DNA of 64,000 nucleotides from Gemmobacter sp. (GCF_034676705.1 NZ_JAUCBS010000013.1:3018501-3082500), one strand, 5' to 3'. Shown: positions 14,957 to 24,203, counted from the stretch's first letter. Made by a program: numbers and translations. The notes: generated from the letters alone by a model not told the origin.

Positions 14957-15517
14957 ATGAAACCGTTCCGTGCCCTGCTGGCCGCCCTGCTGATGGTTGC
15001 GACCCCGGTCATTGCATCCGAACTGGGCGACGATGGCCTGCACAAGCCCGACTGGCTGCGCGAAACCTTCAAGGACATGGCCGAGGATCTGGCCGAGGCC
15101 AATGCCGAAGGCAAGCGGCTGCTGATTCTGGTGGAACAGCGCGGCTGCATCTATTGCAAGAAGATGCACGAGGAGGTGTTCCCCGACCCCGCCATCGACG
15201 CGCTGATCCGCGACAGCTATTTCGTGGTGCAGATGAACCTGTTCGGCGATGTCGAGGTGACCGATTTCGATGGCACCACCCTGCCGGAAAAGGACATGGC
15301 GGTGCGCTGGGGGGTGATGTTCACCCCCACGATGATCTTTCTGCCAGAACAGATTCCCGCCGGGAAGACCGCCGCACAGGCGGCCGTCGCGCTGATGCCC
15401 GGCGCCTTTGGCAAGGGCACGACCCGGGCGCTGCTGACCTGGGTCAGGGATCATGGATACGAAAATGGCGAGCATTTTCAGAAGTTTGTCGCACGCACCC
15501 TGGGGGCGGCAGACTGA
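14957..15517 (+). CDS. soxW: Periplasmic thioredoxin SoxW
   Basis: A 186-residue protein with a cleavable signal peptide (RALLAALLMVATPVIASE) and a thioredoxin-fold domain with CIYC at C64-C67 and a cis-Pro loop (FTPTMIFL). It is the periplasmic partner that receives electrons from SoxV. The residues after the fold (about 130-186) form a helical extension common in SoxW. The ribosome binding site AGGAG precedes the ATG. A 118-bp control region separates it from soxX. Confidence 0.92.
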   Translation: MKPFRALLAALLMVATPVIASELGDDGLHKPDWLRETFKDMAEDLAEANAEGKRLLILVEQRGCIYCKKMHEEVFPDPAIDALIRDSYFVVQMNLFGDVEVTDFDGTTLPEKDMAVRWGVMFTPTMIFLPEQIPAGKTAAQAAVALMPGAFGKGTTRALLTWVRDHGYENGEHFQKFVARTLGAAD

Positions 15518-15541
15518 CGGTGCCGGGGGCATGGCGCCAGA

Positions 15542-15571
15542 GATATAGGAATATTCAAAAATCCATATATC
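15542..15571. promoter_or_regulatory. Candidate SoxR operator and promoter region upstream of soxX
   Basis: The soxW-soxX gap contains an AT-rich island. Its outer arms GATATAGGA (15542-15550) and TCCATATATC (15562-15571) are inverted repeats with a one-base offset, and the centre GGAATATTC (15549-15557) is also palindromic around GAATATTC. The segment 15545-15562 aligns with the soxS-soxV island. It is the expected second SoxR site, controlling soxXYZABCDEFGH. Confidence 0.65.
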
Positions 15572-15635
15572 CCTGTTGTCACCGATGCCCGCCGCAGGCT
15601 ATTCTGGACCCGGGAGAGGACAGGGAGGAGACAGC

Positions 15636-16109
15636 ATGAACAGCCATCTATGGTATGTGTCGGCACTGGTCATGGCCATGGCGACGCCTGCCATCAGCGA
15701 AACGGCCCCGCAGGACGTGGTCTTTGCCGAGGGCGCCGTCGAAACCTCGCTGACCGGGGTGCCGGGCGACCCGGCGAACGGCGTCAAGGTGATGACGACC
15801 AACGCGCTTGGCAATTGCGTGGCCTGCCACCAGATCGGCGCCCTGCCCAAGGTGGAATTCCCCGGCGACATCGGCCCACCGCTGGACGGCGCCGCCAGCC
15901 GCTGGACCGAAGCGCAACTGCGCGGGCTGGTGAGCAATGCCAAGATGACCTTTGACGGCACCTTCATGCCCGCCTTCTACAAGGGTCAGGGCTATGTCCG
16001 CCCGGGCGATGGCTATTCGGGCAAGGCCGGCACCGAACCGCTGCCGCCCATCCTGAATGCCCAGCAGGTCGAGGATGTCGTCGCCTTCCTGATGACGCTC
16101 AAGGAATGA
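15636..16109 (+). CDS. soxX: Sulfur-oxidation c-type cytochrome SoxX
   Basis: A 157-residue periplasmic monoheme cytochrome c. Signal peptide 1-21 (ALVMAMATPAISE), heme motif CVACH at 61-65, and Met-rich distal region (MTFDGTFMPAF) that supplies the sixth ligand. With SoxA it forms the SoxXA complex that couples thiosulfate to the SoxY cysteine. The ATG at 15636 follows GGGAGGAG; a longer frame starting at 15576 would place non-signal residues first. First gene after the second control region. Confidence 0.95.
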   Translation: MNSHLWYVSALVMAMATPAISETAPQDVVFAEGAVETSLTGVPGDPANGVKVMTTNALGNCVACHQIGALPKVEFPGDIGPPLDGAASRWTEAQLRGLVSNAKMTFDGTFMPAFYKGQGYVRPGDGYSGKAGTEPLPPILNAQQVEDVVAFLMTLKE

Positions 16110-16149
16110 CGCCCGCCTGACGGGCCCCCCCTGGATGAAGGAGAAACCG

Positions 16150-16572
16150 ATGAAACTTTCACGACGCGATGCGCTCTGGGTCGGCTTCGGCGGTCTGGCG
16201 GCCGCGATGCTGCCGGGCCAGGCGGCCATTGCCAAGACGGTCGAGGAACTGACCACGGCCTTTGCCGGCAGTGCCACCGTGGGCGAAGGCGGCCTGACGC
16301 TGACCGCGCCGGAAATCGCCGAGAACGGCAACACCGTTCCGGTCGAGGTGAACGCCCCCGGCGCCGTCGCCATCATGCTGCTGGCCGCCGGCAACCCGGA
16401 ACCGGCAGTGGCCACCTTTACCTTCGGCCCGGCCGCCGGCGCCCAGCGGGCCGCCACCCGCATCCGCCTGGCCCAGACCCAGGACGTGATCGCGCTGGCC
16501 AGGATGGCCGACGGCAAGATCGTCAAGGCCCAGGCGACCGTCAAGGTCACCATCGGCGGCTGCGGCGGCTGA
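16150..16572 (+). CDS. soxY: Sulfur carrier subunit SoxY
   Basis: A 140-residue protein. The Tat-type signal KLSRRDALWVGFGGLAAAML directs folded export, and the protein ends with the swinging arm GGCGG whose C138 carries the sulfur intermediates. It forms a heterodimer with SoxZ. AAGGAG lies 8 nt before the ATG at 16150, which is preferred over an ATG 5 codons upstream. The C-terminal arm is intact, so the carrier should be functional. Confidence 0.97.
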   Translation: MKLSRRDALWVGFGGLAAAMLPGQAAIAKTVEELTTAFAGSATVGEGGLTLTAPEIAENGNTVPVEVNAPGAVAIMLLAAGNPEPAVATFTFGPAAGAQRAATRIRLAQTQDVIALARMADGKIVKAQATVKVTIGGCGG

Positions 16573-16593
16573 TCCAGGAACAGGAGAAACGAC

Positions 16594-16923
16594 ATGGCAA
16601 AAGATGCAAAGCCCCGCGTGAAGGTTCCGAAATCGGCCAAGGCCGGGGAAATCGTCACCATCAAGGCGCTGATCAGCCACACCATGGAATCCGGCCAGCG
16701 CAAGGGCGCCGACGGCAAGGTGATTCCGCGGTCGATCATCAACCGCTTCACCTGCGATCTGAACGGGGTGAACGTGGTGGACGTGGCCATCGACCCGGCG
16801 GTTTCGACCAACCCCTATTTCGAATTCGACGCCAAGGTCGACGCGGCCGGCGATTTCAAGTTCACGTGGTATGATGACGACGGCTCCGTCTACGAAGACG
16901 TCAAGCCGATCGAAATCGCGTAA
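16594..16923 (+). CDS. soxZ: Sulfur-oxidation protein SoxZ
   Basis: A 109-residue immunoglobulin-like protein with no signal peptide; it is exported together with SoxY by the Tat route. Characteristic blocks are RVKVPKSAKAGEIVTIKALISHTMESGQRK and FKFTWYDDDGSVYED. AGGAG precedes the ATG. It lies between soxY and soxA with short spacers, so the three are co-transcribed. Confidence 0.97.
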   Translation: MAKDAKPRVKVPKSAKAGEIVTIKALISHTMESGQRKGADGKVIPRSIINRFTCDLNGVNVVDVAIDPAVSTNPYFEFDAKVDAAGDFKFTWYDDDGSVYEDVKPIEIA

Positions 16924-16952
16924 AGCCCGCATCCGTCCAGGGAGGAGACGCC

Positions 16953-17825
16953 ATGGGGCGCTTTACCAAGACTGCAAACGCACTGGCCGCCACGGCCCTT
17001 GGCCTTGCCCTTGTCGGCGCGGCCCTTGCCGACCCCGTCGAAGATGACCTGACCATCGAGACCGAGGACGGCGCCGTCGAGATCGTCACGAAAACCACCG
17101 CCCCCGCCTATCTGGACGGTGCCCTGCCCGAGATCTATTCGGGCTGGCTGTTCCGCGACGAGGCGACCCGCGCCATGGAGCGCGACGATTTCGACAACCC
17201 CGCCATGGTCTTTGCCGACCGCGGTCTGGACAAGTGGAACGACAAGTTCGGCAAGAATGGCGAAAGCTGCGCCGGGTGCCATCAGGGCCCCGAGTCGATG
17301 GCCGGGCTGCGGGCGGAAATGCCCCGGGTCGATGCCAAGACCGGCAAGCTGATGATCATGGAAGACTATATCAACGGCTGCGTGACCGAACGCATGGGGC
17401 AAGAGGCCTGGGGGATGACCTCCAATCCCATGAAGGACATGCTGTCGCTGATCTCGCTGCAATCGCGCGGCATGCCGGTGAAGGTGGCCATCGACGGGCC
17501 GGCCAAGCCCTTTTGGGAAAAGGGCAAGGAAATCTACTATACTCGCTATGGCCAGCTGGAAATGTCCTGCGCGAACTGCCACGAGGACAATTACGGCAAG
17601 ATGATCCGGGCCGACCACCTGAGCCAGGGCCAGATCAACGGCTTTCCCACCTACCGCCTGAAGGATGCCGGCATGGTCACCGTGCAGCAGCGGTTCGTCG
17701 GCTGCGTGCGCGATACGCGGGCGGAAACCTTCAAGGCCGGATCGCCCGAATTCAAGGCGCTTGAACTCTATGTCGCGTCGCGCGGCGCGGGGCTGAGCGT
17801 CGAGGGCGTGTCCGTCCGGCACTGA
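16953..17825 (+). CDS. soxA: L-cysteine S-thiosulfotransferase subunit SoxA (diheme)
   Basis: A 290-residue periplasmic diheme cytochrome. Signal peptide (ANALAATALGLALVGAALA), heme motifs CAGCH (106-110) and CANCH (206-210), structural C143, and active-site C251 in RFVGCVRDTRAE, the cysteine that becomes a persulfide heme ligand. Two CxxCH motifs make it the Paracoccus-type diheme form. With SoxX it attaches thiosulfate to SoxY. GGAGGAGAC precedes the ATG. Confidence 0.97.
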   Translation: MGRFTKTANALAATALGLALVGAALADPVEDDLTIETEDGAVEIVTKTTAPAYLDGALPEIYSGWLFRDEATRAMERDDFDNPAMVFADRGLDKWNDKFGKNGESCAGCHQGPESMAGLRAEMPRVDAKTGKLMIMEDYINGCVTERMGQEAWGMTSNPMKDMLSLISLQSRGMPVKVAIDGPAKPFWEKGKEIYYTRYGQLEMSCANCHEDNYGKMIRADHLSQGQINGFPTYRLKDAGMVTVQQRFVGCVRDTRAETFKAGSPEFKALELYVASRGAGLSVEGVSVRH

Positions 17826-17942
17826 TCCACTGGCCGCCGGCCCGATCGGCGGCCAGCCTTCCGAAAGACCAAAGGGGGCAGCGGCCCGAAGCGCCTTGGC
17901 GCAACGGTGGCGGCTTGCCAGCGCAGACAGGAGTGTCCGGGA

Positions 17943-19634
17943 ATGATCACCCGCCGCGAATTCGTTCAGGCCGCGATGGCCGCTTCGGCGCTGTATGGCG
18001 CGTCGGGCTTTGGCAAATGGTCGCGGCTGGCCGCGCAGCAGGCGCTGACCCAGGACCAGCTGCTGCAATTCGACGATTTCGGCAATGTCACGCTGATCCA
18101 TATCACCGACATCCACGCCCAGCTGAAACCCGTGTGGTTCCGCGAACCGGAAATCAACCTGGGCGTCGGCGCGGCCAAGGGGCAGGTGCCGCATGTGACC
18201 GGCGCCGAATTCCAGAAGATGTTCGGCATCCCCCCCGGATCGCCGCAGGCCTATGCCCTGAGCTACCCCGATTTCGAGGCGCTGGCGCGCACCTATGGCA
18301 AGATGGGCGGCATGGACCGGGTGGCAACCGTGGTCAAGGCGATCCGCGCCGCGCGGCCCGAGTCGATCCTGCTGGATGGCGGCGACACCTGGCACGGGTC
18401 GATGACCTCGTTCCTGACCAGGGGGCAGGACATGGTCAACGTGATGAACGCCCTGGGAACCGAGGCGATGACCAGCCACTGGGAATGGACCTATGGCACC
18501 GACCGCGTGAAGGAAATCGTCGAGGGCCTGCCCTTCCCCTTCCTTGGCGCCAACATATTCGAGGCGGAATGGGACGAACCGGCGTTCGAGCCCTACAAGA
18601 TCTTCGAAAAGGGCGGCGTGCGGGTGGCCGTCATCGGCCAGGCCTTCCCCTACATGCCCATCGCCAACCCGAAATGGATGTTCCCCGAATACTCCTTTGG
18701 CATCCGCGAGGAACGCATGCAGGAGGTGGTGGACGAGGTGCGCGCCGAAGGCGTCGATCTGGTGGTCTGCCTGTCGCACAACGGCTTTGACGTCGACAAG
18801 AAGATGGCCGGCCGGGTGCGGGGGATTGACGTGATCCTGTCGGGCCACACCCATGATGCGGTGCCCGAACCCGTGCTGGTGGGCGACACCATCCTGATCG
18901 CCAGCGGATCGAACGGCAAGTTCGTGTCGCGCGTGGATCTGGACGTGCGCGATGGCCGGATGATGGGCTTTCGCCACAAGCTGATCCCGGTGTTCTCCGA
19001 CGTGATCGCGCCCGACCCCGACATGGCCGCGCTGATCGACGCGGAACGCGCGCCCTTCAAGGCGCAGCTGGAGGAAAAGGTCGGCACCACCGAAAGCCTG
19101 CTGTACCGGCGCGGCAATTTCAACGGCACCTGGGACGACCTGATCTGCGATGCGATCCGCAGCGAACGCGATGCCCAGATCGCCCTGTCGCCCGGCGTGC
19201 GCTGGGGCACCACCCTGTTGCCGGGCGAGGCGATCACCCGCGAGGATATCCACAACGTCACCAGCATGACCTATGGCGCCTGCTACCGCAGCGAGATGAC
19301 GGGCGAAATGCTGCGCACCATCCTGGAAGACGTGGCCGACAACATCTTCAACACCGACCCCTATTACCAGCAGGGCGGCGACATGGTGCGCGTGGGCGGC
19401 CTTGCCTATGCCATCGACGTGTCGAAACCCATCGGCAGCCGGATCGGCGCCATGTCGCTGGTCGATACCGGGGCCGAAATCGAGCCTGGCAAATCCTATA
19501 CCGTCGCCGGCTGGGCCTCGGTCAACGAAGGTACCGAAGGCCCGCAGATCTGGGACGTGGTCGAGGCGCATCTGCGCAAGATCGGCACCGTCCGGCTGAA
19601 CCCCAACACCTCGGTCACCGTGACCGGCATCTGA
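17943..19634 (+). CDS. soxB: Thiosulfohydrolase SoxB
   Basis: A 563-residue periplasmic enzyme that releases sulfate from SoxY-bound thiosulfonate using a dimanganese centre. Tat signal ITRREFVQAAMAASALYG, metal-binding D56 and H58 (HITDIHAQ), LLDGGDTWHGS, MTSHWEWTYG and GHTHDAVPEP are all present, followed by the 5'-nucleotidase C-terminal domain (about 375-540). The ATG at 17943 is chosen because the Tat signal begins directly after it. A 117-bp gap separates it from soxA. SoxB is the usual marker gene for the pathway, and this copy looks intact. Confidence 0.97.
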   Translation: MITRREFVQAAMAASALYGASGFGKWSRLAAQQALTQDQLLQFDDFGNVTLIHITDIHAQLKPVWFREPEINLGVGAAKGQVPHVTGAEFQKMFGIPPGSPQAYALSYPDFEALARTYGKMGGMDRVATVVKAIRAARPESILLDGGDTWHGSMTSFLTRGQDMVNVMNALGTEAMTSHWEWTYGTDRVKEIVEGLPFPFLGANIFEAEWDEPAFEPYKIFEKGGVRVAVIGQAFPYMPIANPKWMFPEYSFGIREERMQEVVDEVRAEGVDLVVCLSHNGFDVDKKMAGRVRGIDVILSGHTHDAVPEPVLVGDTILIASGSNGKFVSRVDLDVRDGRMMGFRHKLIPVFSDVIAPDPDMAALIDAERAPFKAQLEEKVGTTESLLYRRGNFNGTWDDLICDAIRSERDAQIALSPGVRWGTTLLPGEAITREDIHNVTSMTYGACYRSEMTGEMLRTILEDVADNIFNTDPYYQQGGDMVRVGGLAYAIDVSKPIGSRIGAMSLVDTGAEIEPGKSYTVAGWASVNEGTEGPQIWDVVEAHLRKIGTVRLNPNTSVTVTGI

Positions 19635-19655
19635 CACGACATGGAGACTGCCCCC

Positions 19656-20927
19656 ATGACTGACGATCCCGCAAAAGGCCCCTCGCGCCGCGGCTTCCTG
19701 CGCCGCTCGGCGCTGGCAGGTGCCGGGCTGGTGGCCGGCGCCACCGCCGCCCGCGCGGCCGGCCCCGATCCGCTGATCACCAATGTGCAACCCTGGGCCA
19801 CCGAATTCGGCGATCCGGTGGACGCTGTGCCCTATGGCCTGCCGATCCGGTTCGAACAGCATGTGGTGCGGCGCAATGTGGAATGGCTGACCGAAAGCCC
19901 GGTCAGTTCCATCAACTTCACCCCCATTCACGCGCTGGAAGGCACGATCACCCCGCAAGGCTGCGCGTTCGAACGCCACCATTCCGGCGCCATCGAACTC
20001 AGCAAGCAGGATTACCGGCTGATGATCAACGGGCTGGTCGACCAGCCGCTGGTGTTCACCTTTGACGACCTGCTGCGCTTTCCGCGCGCCACCGTCACCG
20101 CATTTTGCGAATGCGCGGCGAATGGCGGGATGGAATGGGGCGGTGCGCAGCTGGAAGGCTGCCAGTTCACCCAGGGCATGATCCACAACATGGAATATGT
20201 CGGCGTCCCCCTGCGCGTCCTGCTGGAGGAAGCGGGGGTCAAGCCCGAAGGCAAGTGGCTGTATGCCGAAGGGGCCGATGCCTCGTCCAACGGGCGGTCG
20301 ATCCCGATGGAAAAGGCGCTGGACGATGTGCTGCTGGCCTTTTTCGCCAATGGCGAGGCGCTGCGCAAGGAACATGGCTATCCGGCCCGCCTGGTCGTTC
20401 CCGGCTGGGAAGGCAACATGTGGGTCAAATGGGTGCGCCGGCTGGGCGTCTACGACCAGGCGGTGGAAAGCCGCGAGGAAACCTCGAAATACACCGATCT
20501 GATGCCCGACGGCCGGGCGCGGAAATGGACCTGGGTGATGGATGCGAAATCCGTCATCACCGCCCCCAGCCCGCAGGTGCCGATCCGGCATGGCAAGGGG
20601 CCGCTGGTCATCACCGGGCTCGCCTGGTCGGGCAATGGCCGGGTGACGGGGGTGGATGTCTCGCTGGACGGGGGCCGCAACTGGACGCCCGCGCGCATCA
20701 CCGGCGATGCGAAATCCAAGGCGCTGACGCGGTTCCATCTGGATATCGACTGGGACGGGTCGGAACTGCTGCTGCAATCGCGCTGCACCGATGAAACCGG
20801 CTACGTCCAGCCCACCAAGGATGCCCTGCGCGCCATCCGGGGGCGCAACAACGTGTATCACAACAATGCCATCCAGACCTGGTGGGTCAAGACCGACGGG
20901 GAGGTCGAGAATGTCGAAATCGCATAA
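19656..20927 (+). CDS. soxC: Sulfane dehydrogenase molybdenum subunit SoxC
   Basis: A 423-residue member of the sulfite oxidase family. Tat signal SRRGFLRRSALAGAGLVAG, molybdopterin domain with the ligand Cys in FCECAANGGMEW (C153 most likely), and a C-terminal Mo-co dimerisation domain (about 300-410). With SoxD it removes six electrons from the sulfane sulfur on SoxY, so the organism should oxidise thiosulfate fully without storing sulfur globules. GGAG sits 9 nt before the ATG at 19656; an ATG at 19641 is less well placed. Confidence 0.96.
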   Translation: MTDDPAKGPSRRGFLRRSALAGAGLVAGATAARAAGPDPLITNVQPWATEFGDPVDAVPYGLPIRFEQHVVRRNVEWLTESPVSSINFTPIHALEGTITPQGCAFERHHSGAIELSKQDYRLMINGLVDQPLVFTFDDLLRFPRATVTAFCECAANGGMEWGGAQLEGCQFTQGMIHNMEYVGVPLRVLLEEAGVKPEGKWLYAEGADASSNGRSIPMEKALDDVLLAFFANGEALRKEHGYPARLVVPGWEGNMWVKWVRRLGVYDQAVESREETSKYTDLMPDGRARKWTWVMDAKSVITAPSPQVPIRHGKGPLVITGLAWSGNGRVTGVDVSLDGGRNWTPARITGDAKSKALTRFHLDIDWDGSELLLQSRCTDETGYVQPTKDALRAIRGRNNVYHNNAIQTWWVKTDGEVENVEIA

Positions 20928-22005
20928 GCTGCTGCTGGGATCGGCGCTGGCGCTTTCGGCCCTTGCCGCCCCTGCCCTGGCCGACCGGCTGGGCCTGGGC
21001 CGCGCCGCCCTGCCCGAGGAAATCGCCGCCTGGGACGTGACCGTGCTGCCCGATGGCCAGGGCCTGCGCCCCGGATCGGGCGATGTGGCGACGGGCGAGG
21101 AGGTGTTCGGCGCCCATTGCGCATCGTGCCACGGCGAATTTGCCGAAGGGCTGGACAGCTGGCCCGTGCTGGCCGGCGGCGATGGCACCCTGACCGATCC
21201 CCGCCCGGTCAAGACCATCGGCAGCTATTGGCCCTATCTGTCCACGGTCTACGATTACATCCACCATTCCATGCCCTTTGGCGCGGCGCAGACGCTGTCG
21301 GTGGACGATACCTATGCGATCACCGCCTTCCTGTTGTACTCCAACGGGTTGGTCGAGGATGACTTCGTGCTGTCGGACAAGAACTTCACCGAAGTGGTGC
21401 TGCCGAATGCCGACGGGTTCTATGCCGACGACCGGCCGGAAACCGAATATCCGCTGTTTTCCAAACCCGCCTGCATGGCCGATTGCGGCCCCGCGGTGCA
21501 GGTGACGAAACGCGCGGTGGACCTGAACGTCACGCCCGAAGACCCCGATGGTCGCCCCGCCGGCACCCTGCCCGACCTGCGCGTTGCGGCGGCCCCGGCG
21601 ACGACCGCCACCGATGCGGCCCCGGCTGCGGCGCCTGCCCCGGCCCCGGCCCCGGCCGCAGCCCCGGCCGCCGCCGCCGTCGATCCCGCCCTGATTGCCG
21701 ACGGCGAAAAGGTGTTCAAGAAATGCGCCGCCTGCCACAAGGTCGGTGACGGGGCGAAAAACGGCACCGGCCCGGCGCTGAACGGCATCTTCGACCATCC
21801 GGCCGGCAAGATTGACGGGTTCAAATATTCCAAACCCCTGCTTACCATGGCCGAAGGCGGGCTGGTCTGGGATGCCGCGTCGCTGGATGCGTTCCTGGCC
21901 GATCCGAAGGGCTACATGAAAGGCACCAAGATGAGCTTTGCCGGCCTGAAAAAGGAAGACGAACGCAAGGCGGTCATCGCCTATCTGGCCACCTTCGCCG
22001 ACTGA
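20911..22005 (+). CDS. soxD: Sulfane dehydrogenase diheme cytochrome subunit SoxD
   Basis: A 364-residue periplasmic cytochrome that overlaps soxC by 17 bp. Signal peptide (LLLGSALALSALAAPALA), first heme C70-H74 (CASCH), a Pro/Ala-rich linker at about 227-257, and a second mitochondrial-type cytochrome c domain with C272-H276 (CAACH) and Met ligand region GTKMSFAG. Two heme domains joined by a flexible linker are typical of SoxD. GGGGAGG precedes the ATG within soxC. Confidence 0.95.
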   Translation: MSKSHKLLLGSALALSALAAPALADRLGLGRAALPEEIAAWDVTVLPDGQGLRPGSGDVATGEEVFGAHCASCHGEFAEGLDSWPVLAGGDGTLTDPRPVKTIGSYWPYLSTVYDYIHHSMPFGAAQTLSVDDTYAITAFLLYSNGLVEDDFVLSDKNFTEVVLPNADGFYADDRPETEYPLFSKPACMADCGPAVQVTKRAVDLNVTPEDPDGRPAGTLPDLRVAAAPATTATDAAPAAAPAPAPAPAAAPAAAAVDPALIADGEKVFKKCAACHKVGDGAKNGTGPALNGIFDHPAGKIDGFKYSKPLLTMAEGGLVWDAASLDAFLADPKGYMKGTKMSFAGLKKEDERKAVIAYLATFAD

Positions 22006-22011
22006 CCTGCC

Positions 22012-22716
22012 ATGCGCCACGCGCTGACCCTTGCCTTTGCATTCACCGCCATGGGCACCCTGCCCGTGGCGGCCGATGCCATCGGCGATGCCACCCGGGG
22101 GCAGGATCTGTTCAAGCGGCAATGCGCCGCCTGCCACCAGATCGGTCCCGAGGCCAAGAACCGTGTCGGCCCCCGGTTGAACGGCATCTTCGGCCGTCGC
22201 GCCGGCGGGCTGGAGGATTTCGGCTATTCGAAATCCATGGCCCGCATGGGCGCCGATGGCCTGACCTGGACGCTGGACACCCTGCATGCCTATGTGGAAA
22301 ATCCCAAGGCGCTGGTTTCCGGCACCCGGATGAACTATCGCGGCATGGCCGATCCGCAGGCGCGCGGCGCCCTGCTGGCCTATCTGCGCGAATGGTCCGA
22401 CAAGCCGCAGAACATCCCCGAGGCGGAACCGACGGCGGTAAAGACCGACCCCGACCTGGACCCGGCCGTCCTGGCATTGAAGGGTGACCGGGATTACGGC
22501 GAATATCTGGGGTCGGAATGCACCACCTGCCACCGCGCCGACGGATCGGATCAGGGGATCCCGTCCATCACCGGCTGGCCCGAGGCGGATTTCGTGGTCG
22601 CCATGCATGCCTACAAGCAGAAACTGCGCCCGCATCCCGTGATGCAGATGATGGCCGGGCGCCTGTCGAACGACGAGATTGCGGCGCTGGCGACGTATTT
22701 CGCCACGCTGGACTAA
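22012..22716 (+). CDS. soxE: Diheme c-type cytochrome SoxE
   Basis: A 234-residue periplasmic cytochrome with signal peptide and two heme motifs, C38-H42 (CAACH) and C170-H174 (CTTCH). The first domain resembles mitochondrial cytochrome c (GPRLNGIFGRRAGG...SGTRMNYRG), the second a shorter class I domain. By position it corresponds to SoxE, the proposed electron-accepting partner of the SoxF flavoprotein. Only 6 bp separate it from soxD. Confidence 0.9.
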   Translation: MRHALTLAFAFTAMGTLPVAADAIGDATRGQDLFKRQCAACHQIGPEAKNRVGPRLNGIFGRRAGGLEDFGYSKSMARMGADGLTWTLDTLHAYVENPKALVSGTRMNYRGMADPQARGALLAYLREWSDKPQNIPEAEPTAVKTDPDLDPAVLALKGDRDYGEYLGSECTTCHRADGSDQGIPSITGWPEADFVVAMHAYKQKLRPHPVMQMMAGRLSNDEIAALATYFATLD

Positions 22717-22879
22717 GGCTGTTCGGGCCGCGTTCCGGCATGGGAGGATGCCGGGGAAGAACGTTCCCACAACTGCCCAAAACCAAGAAGAAACGTGCTG
22801 ATCTTGCGATTTTTCAATGATTTACAACAGGATCGGGAACAGGGAACATCCGCGCCGGTCCAATAGTGGGAGGATGCAC

Positions 22880-24142
22880 ATGACACTGAACCGACGCCTG
22901 TTTCTGGGCAGCATGGCCGCAGGCAGCGCCATTCTGGCCGCGCCGATGGTGCTGGGCCAGACCAAACCGCGCGTGGTGGTGATCGGCGGCGGCGCCGGCG
23001 GGGCCACGGTCGCGCGCTATCTGGCCAAGGATGCGCAGCGCGCGCTGGACGTGACCCTGATCGAGGCGAATCCGATCTATACCACCTGCTTTTTCTCGAA
23101 CCTCTATCTGGGTGGGTTCTACGATTTCGAAAAGCTCCAGCACCGCTACGACAAAATTGCAGCGGGCGGGGTGACGGTGATCACCGACATGGCCACCGGC
23201 GTGGACCGCACGGCGAAAACGGTAACGCTGGCCGGCGGCAAGACCGTGGCCTATGACCGGCTGGTCCTGTCGCCCGGCATCGACTTCAAGGACGGGTCGG
23301 TTGCCGGCTGGACGGCTGCGGATGCCGAGGTGATGCCGCATGCCTACAAGGCCGGTCCCCAGACCCAGTTGCTGAAAAAGCAGATCGAGGCGATGCCGCA
23401 GGGCGGCACCTTTGCCATGATCGCGCCGCCCAACCCCTATCGCTGCCCGCCCGGTCCCTATGAACGGATCAGCATGGTGGCCTGGCATCTGAAAAACCAC
23501 AATCCCACCGCCAAGATCATCATCGCCGACCCCAAGGAGAACTTCTCGAAAAAGGCGCTGTTCGAGGAAGGCTGGGCGAAACACTATCCCGGCATGATCG
23601 ACTGGATCGGCCCCGACATGGGCGGCAAATCGGTCGAGGTGCGGCCGGCCAGCATGGAAGTGGTCATCGACGGCGAAGTGACGAAGGTCGATGTCTGCAA
23701 CGTCATCCCCGGCCAGATCGCCGGCAAGATCGCGGCCACCGCCGGCGTGACCGCCGACAGCGGCTGGGCCCCCGTTGATCCGGCGAACATGAAGTCGAAA
23801 TCGGACGCCAATATCTGGGTGCTGGGCGATGCCAGCGCCCAGGGCGACATGCCGAAATCGGGCTTCTCGGCCAACAGCCAGGCCAAGATCGCCGCCATGG
23901 CCATCCGCGGCGAACTGCTGGGGTCCAAGGTGTTCCCGGCGAAATATTCCAACACCTGCTGGTCGCTGATCGCGGCCGACGACGGGGTCAAGGTCGGCGC
24001 GGCCTATGAACCGACGCCGGAAAAGATTGCCAGCGTGCAAAGCTTCATCAGCCAGACCGGCGAGGATGCGGCCCTGCGCAAGACCACCTATGAGGAAAGC
24101 CTTGGCTGGTATGCCGGGATCACCGCCGACATGTTCGGCTGA
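22880..24142 (+). CDS. soxF: Flavocytochrome c sulfide dehydrogenase flavoprotein SoxF
   Basis: A 420-residue periplasmic FAD protein of the FccB family. Signal-like N-terminus (NRRLFLGSMAAGSAILAAP), FAD-binding RVVVIGGGAGGATVARYL, the redox Cys of NPYRCPPGPYER and its partner in NTCWSL, and the C-terminal FCSD-type domain. It oxidises sulfide and passes electrons to SoxE. GGGAGG is 7 nt from the ATG at 22880 but touches the ATG at 22874, so 22880 is preferred. The 163-bp gap upstream of soxF is unusually AT-rich for this locus. Confidence 0.93.
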   Translation: MTLNRRLFLGSMAAGSAILAAPMVLGQTKPRVVVIGGGAGGATVARYLAKDAQRALDVTLIEANPIYTTCFFSNLYLGGFYDFEKLQHRYDKIAAGGVTVITDMATGVDRTAKTVTLAGGKTVAYDRLVLSPGIDFKDGSVAGWTAADAEVMPHAYKAGPQTQLLKKQIEAMPQGGTFAMIAPPNPYRCPPGPYERISMVAWHLKNHNPTAKIIIADPKENFSKKALFEEGWAKHYPGMIDWIGPDMGGKSVEVRPASMEVVIDGEVTKVDVCNVIPGQIAGKIAATAGVTADSGWAPVDPANMKSKSDANIWVLGDASAQGDMPKSGFSANSQAKIAAMAIRGELLGSKVFPAKYSNTCWSLIAADDGVKVGAAYEPTPEKIASVQSFISQTGEDAALRKTTYEESLGWYAGITADMFG

Positions 24143-24203
24143 TCCCGAAAATCGCAACGGGCGGTCCCTGCAAAAGGGGCCGCCGCAAGACCGAAGGTGC
24201 CCG

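Noticed and set aside
16890..21218. Very long minus-strand open frame antisense to soxZABC
   Set aside because: Its product is His/Gly/Asp-rich with no domain, a typical antisense shadow of GC-rich genes; the plus strand carries well-recognised Sox proteins.
22740..22765. Hairpin after soxE as a terminator
   Set aside because: The GGGAA/TTCCC arms pair imperfectly and there is no T-run; read-through into soxF is expected.
22874..22879. ATG at 22874 as the soxF start
   Set aside because: The GGGAGG ribosome binding site would touch it; the ATG two codons later has proper spacing.
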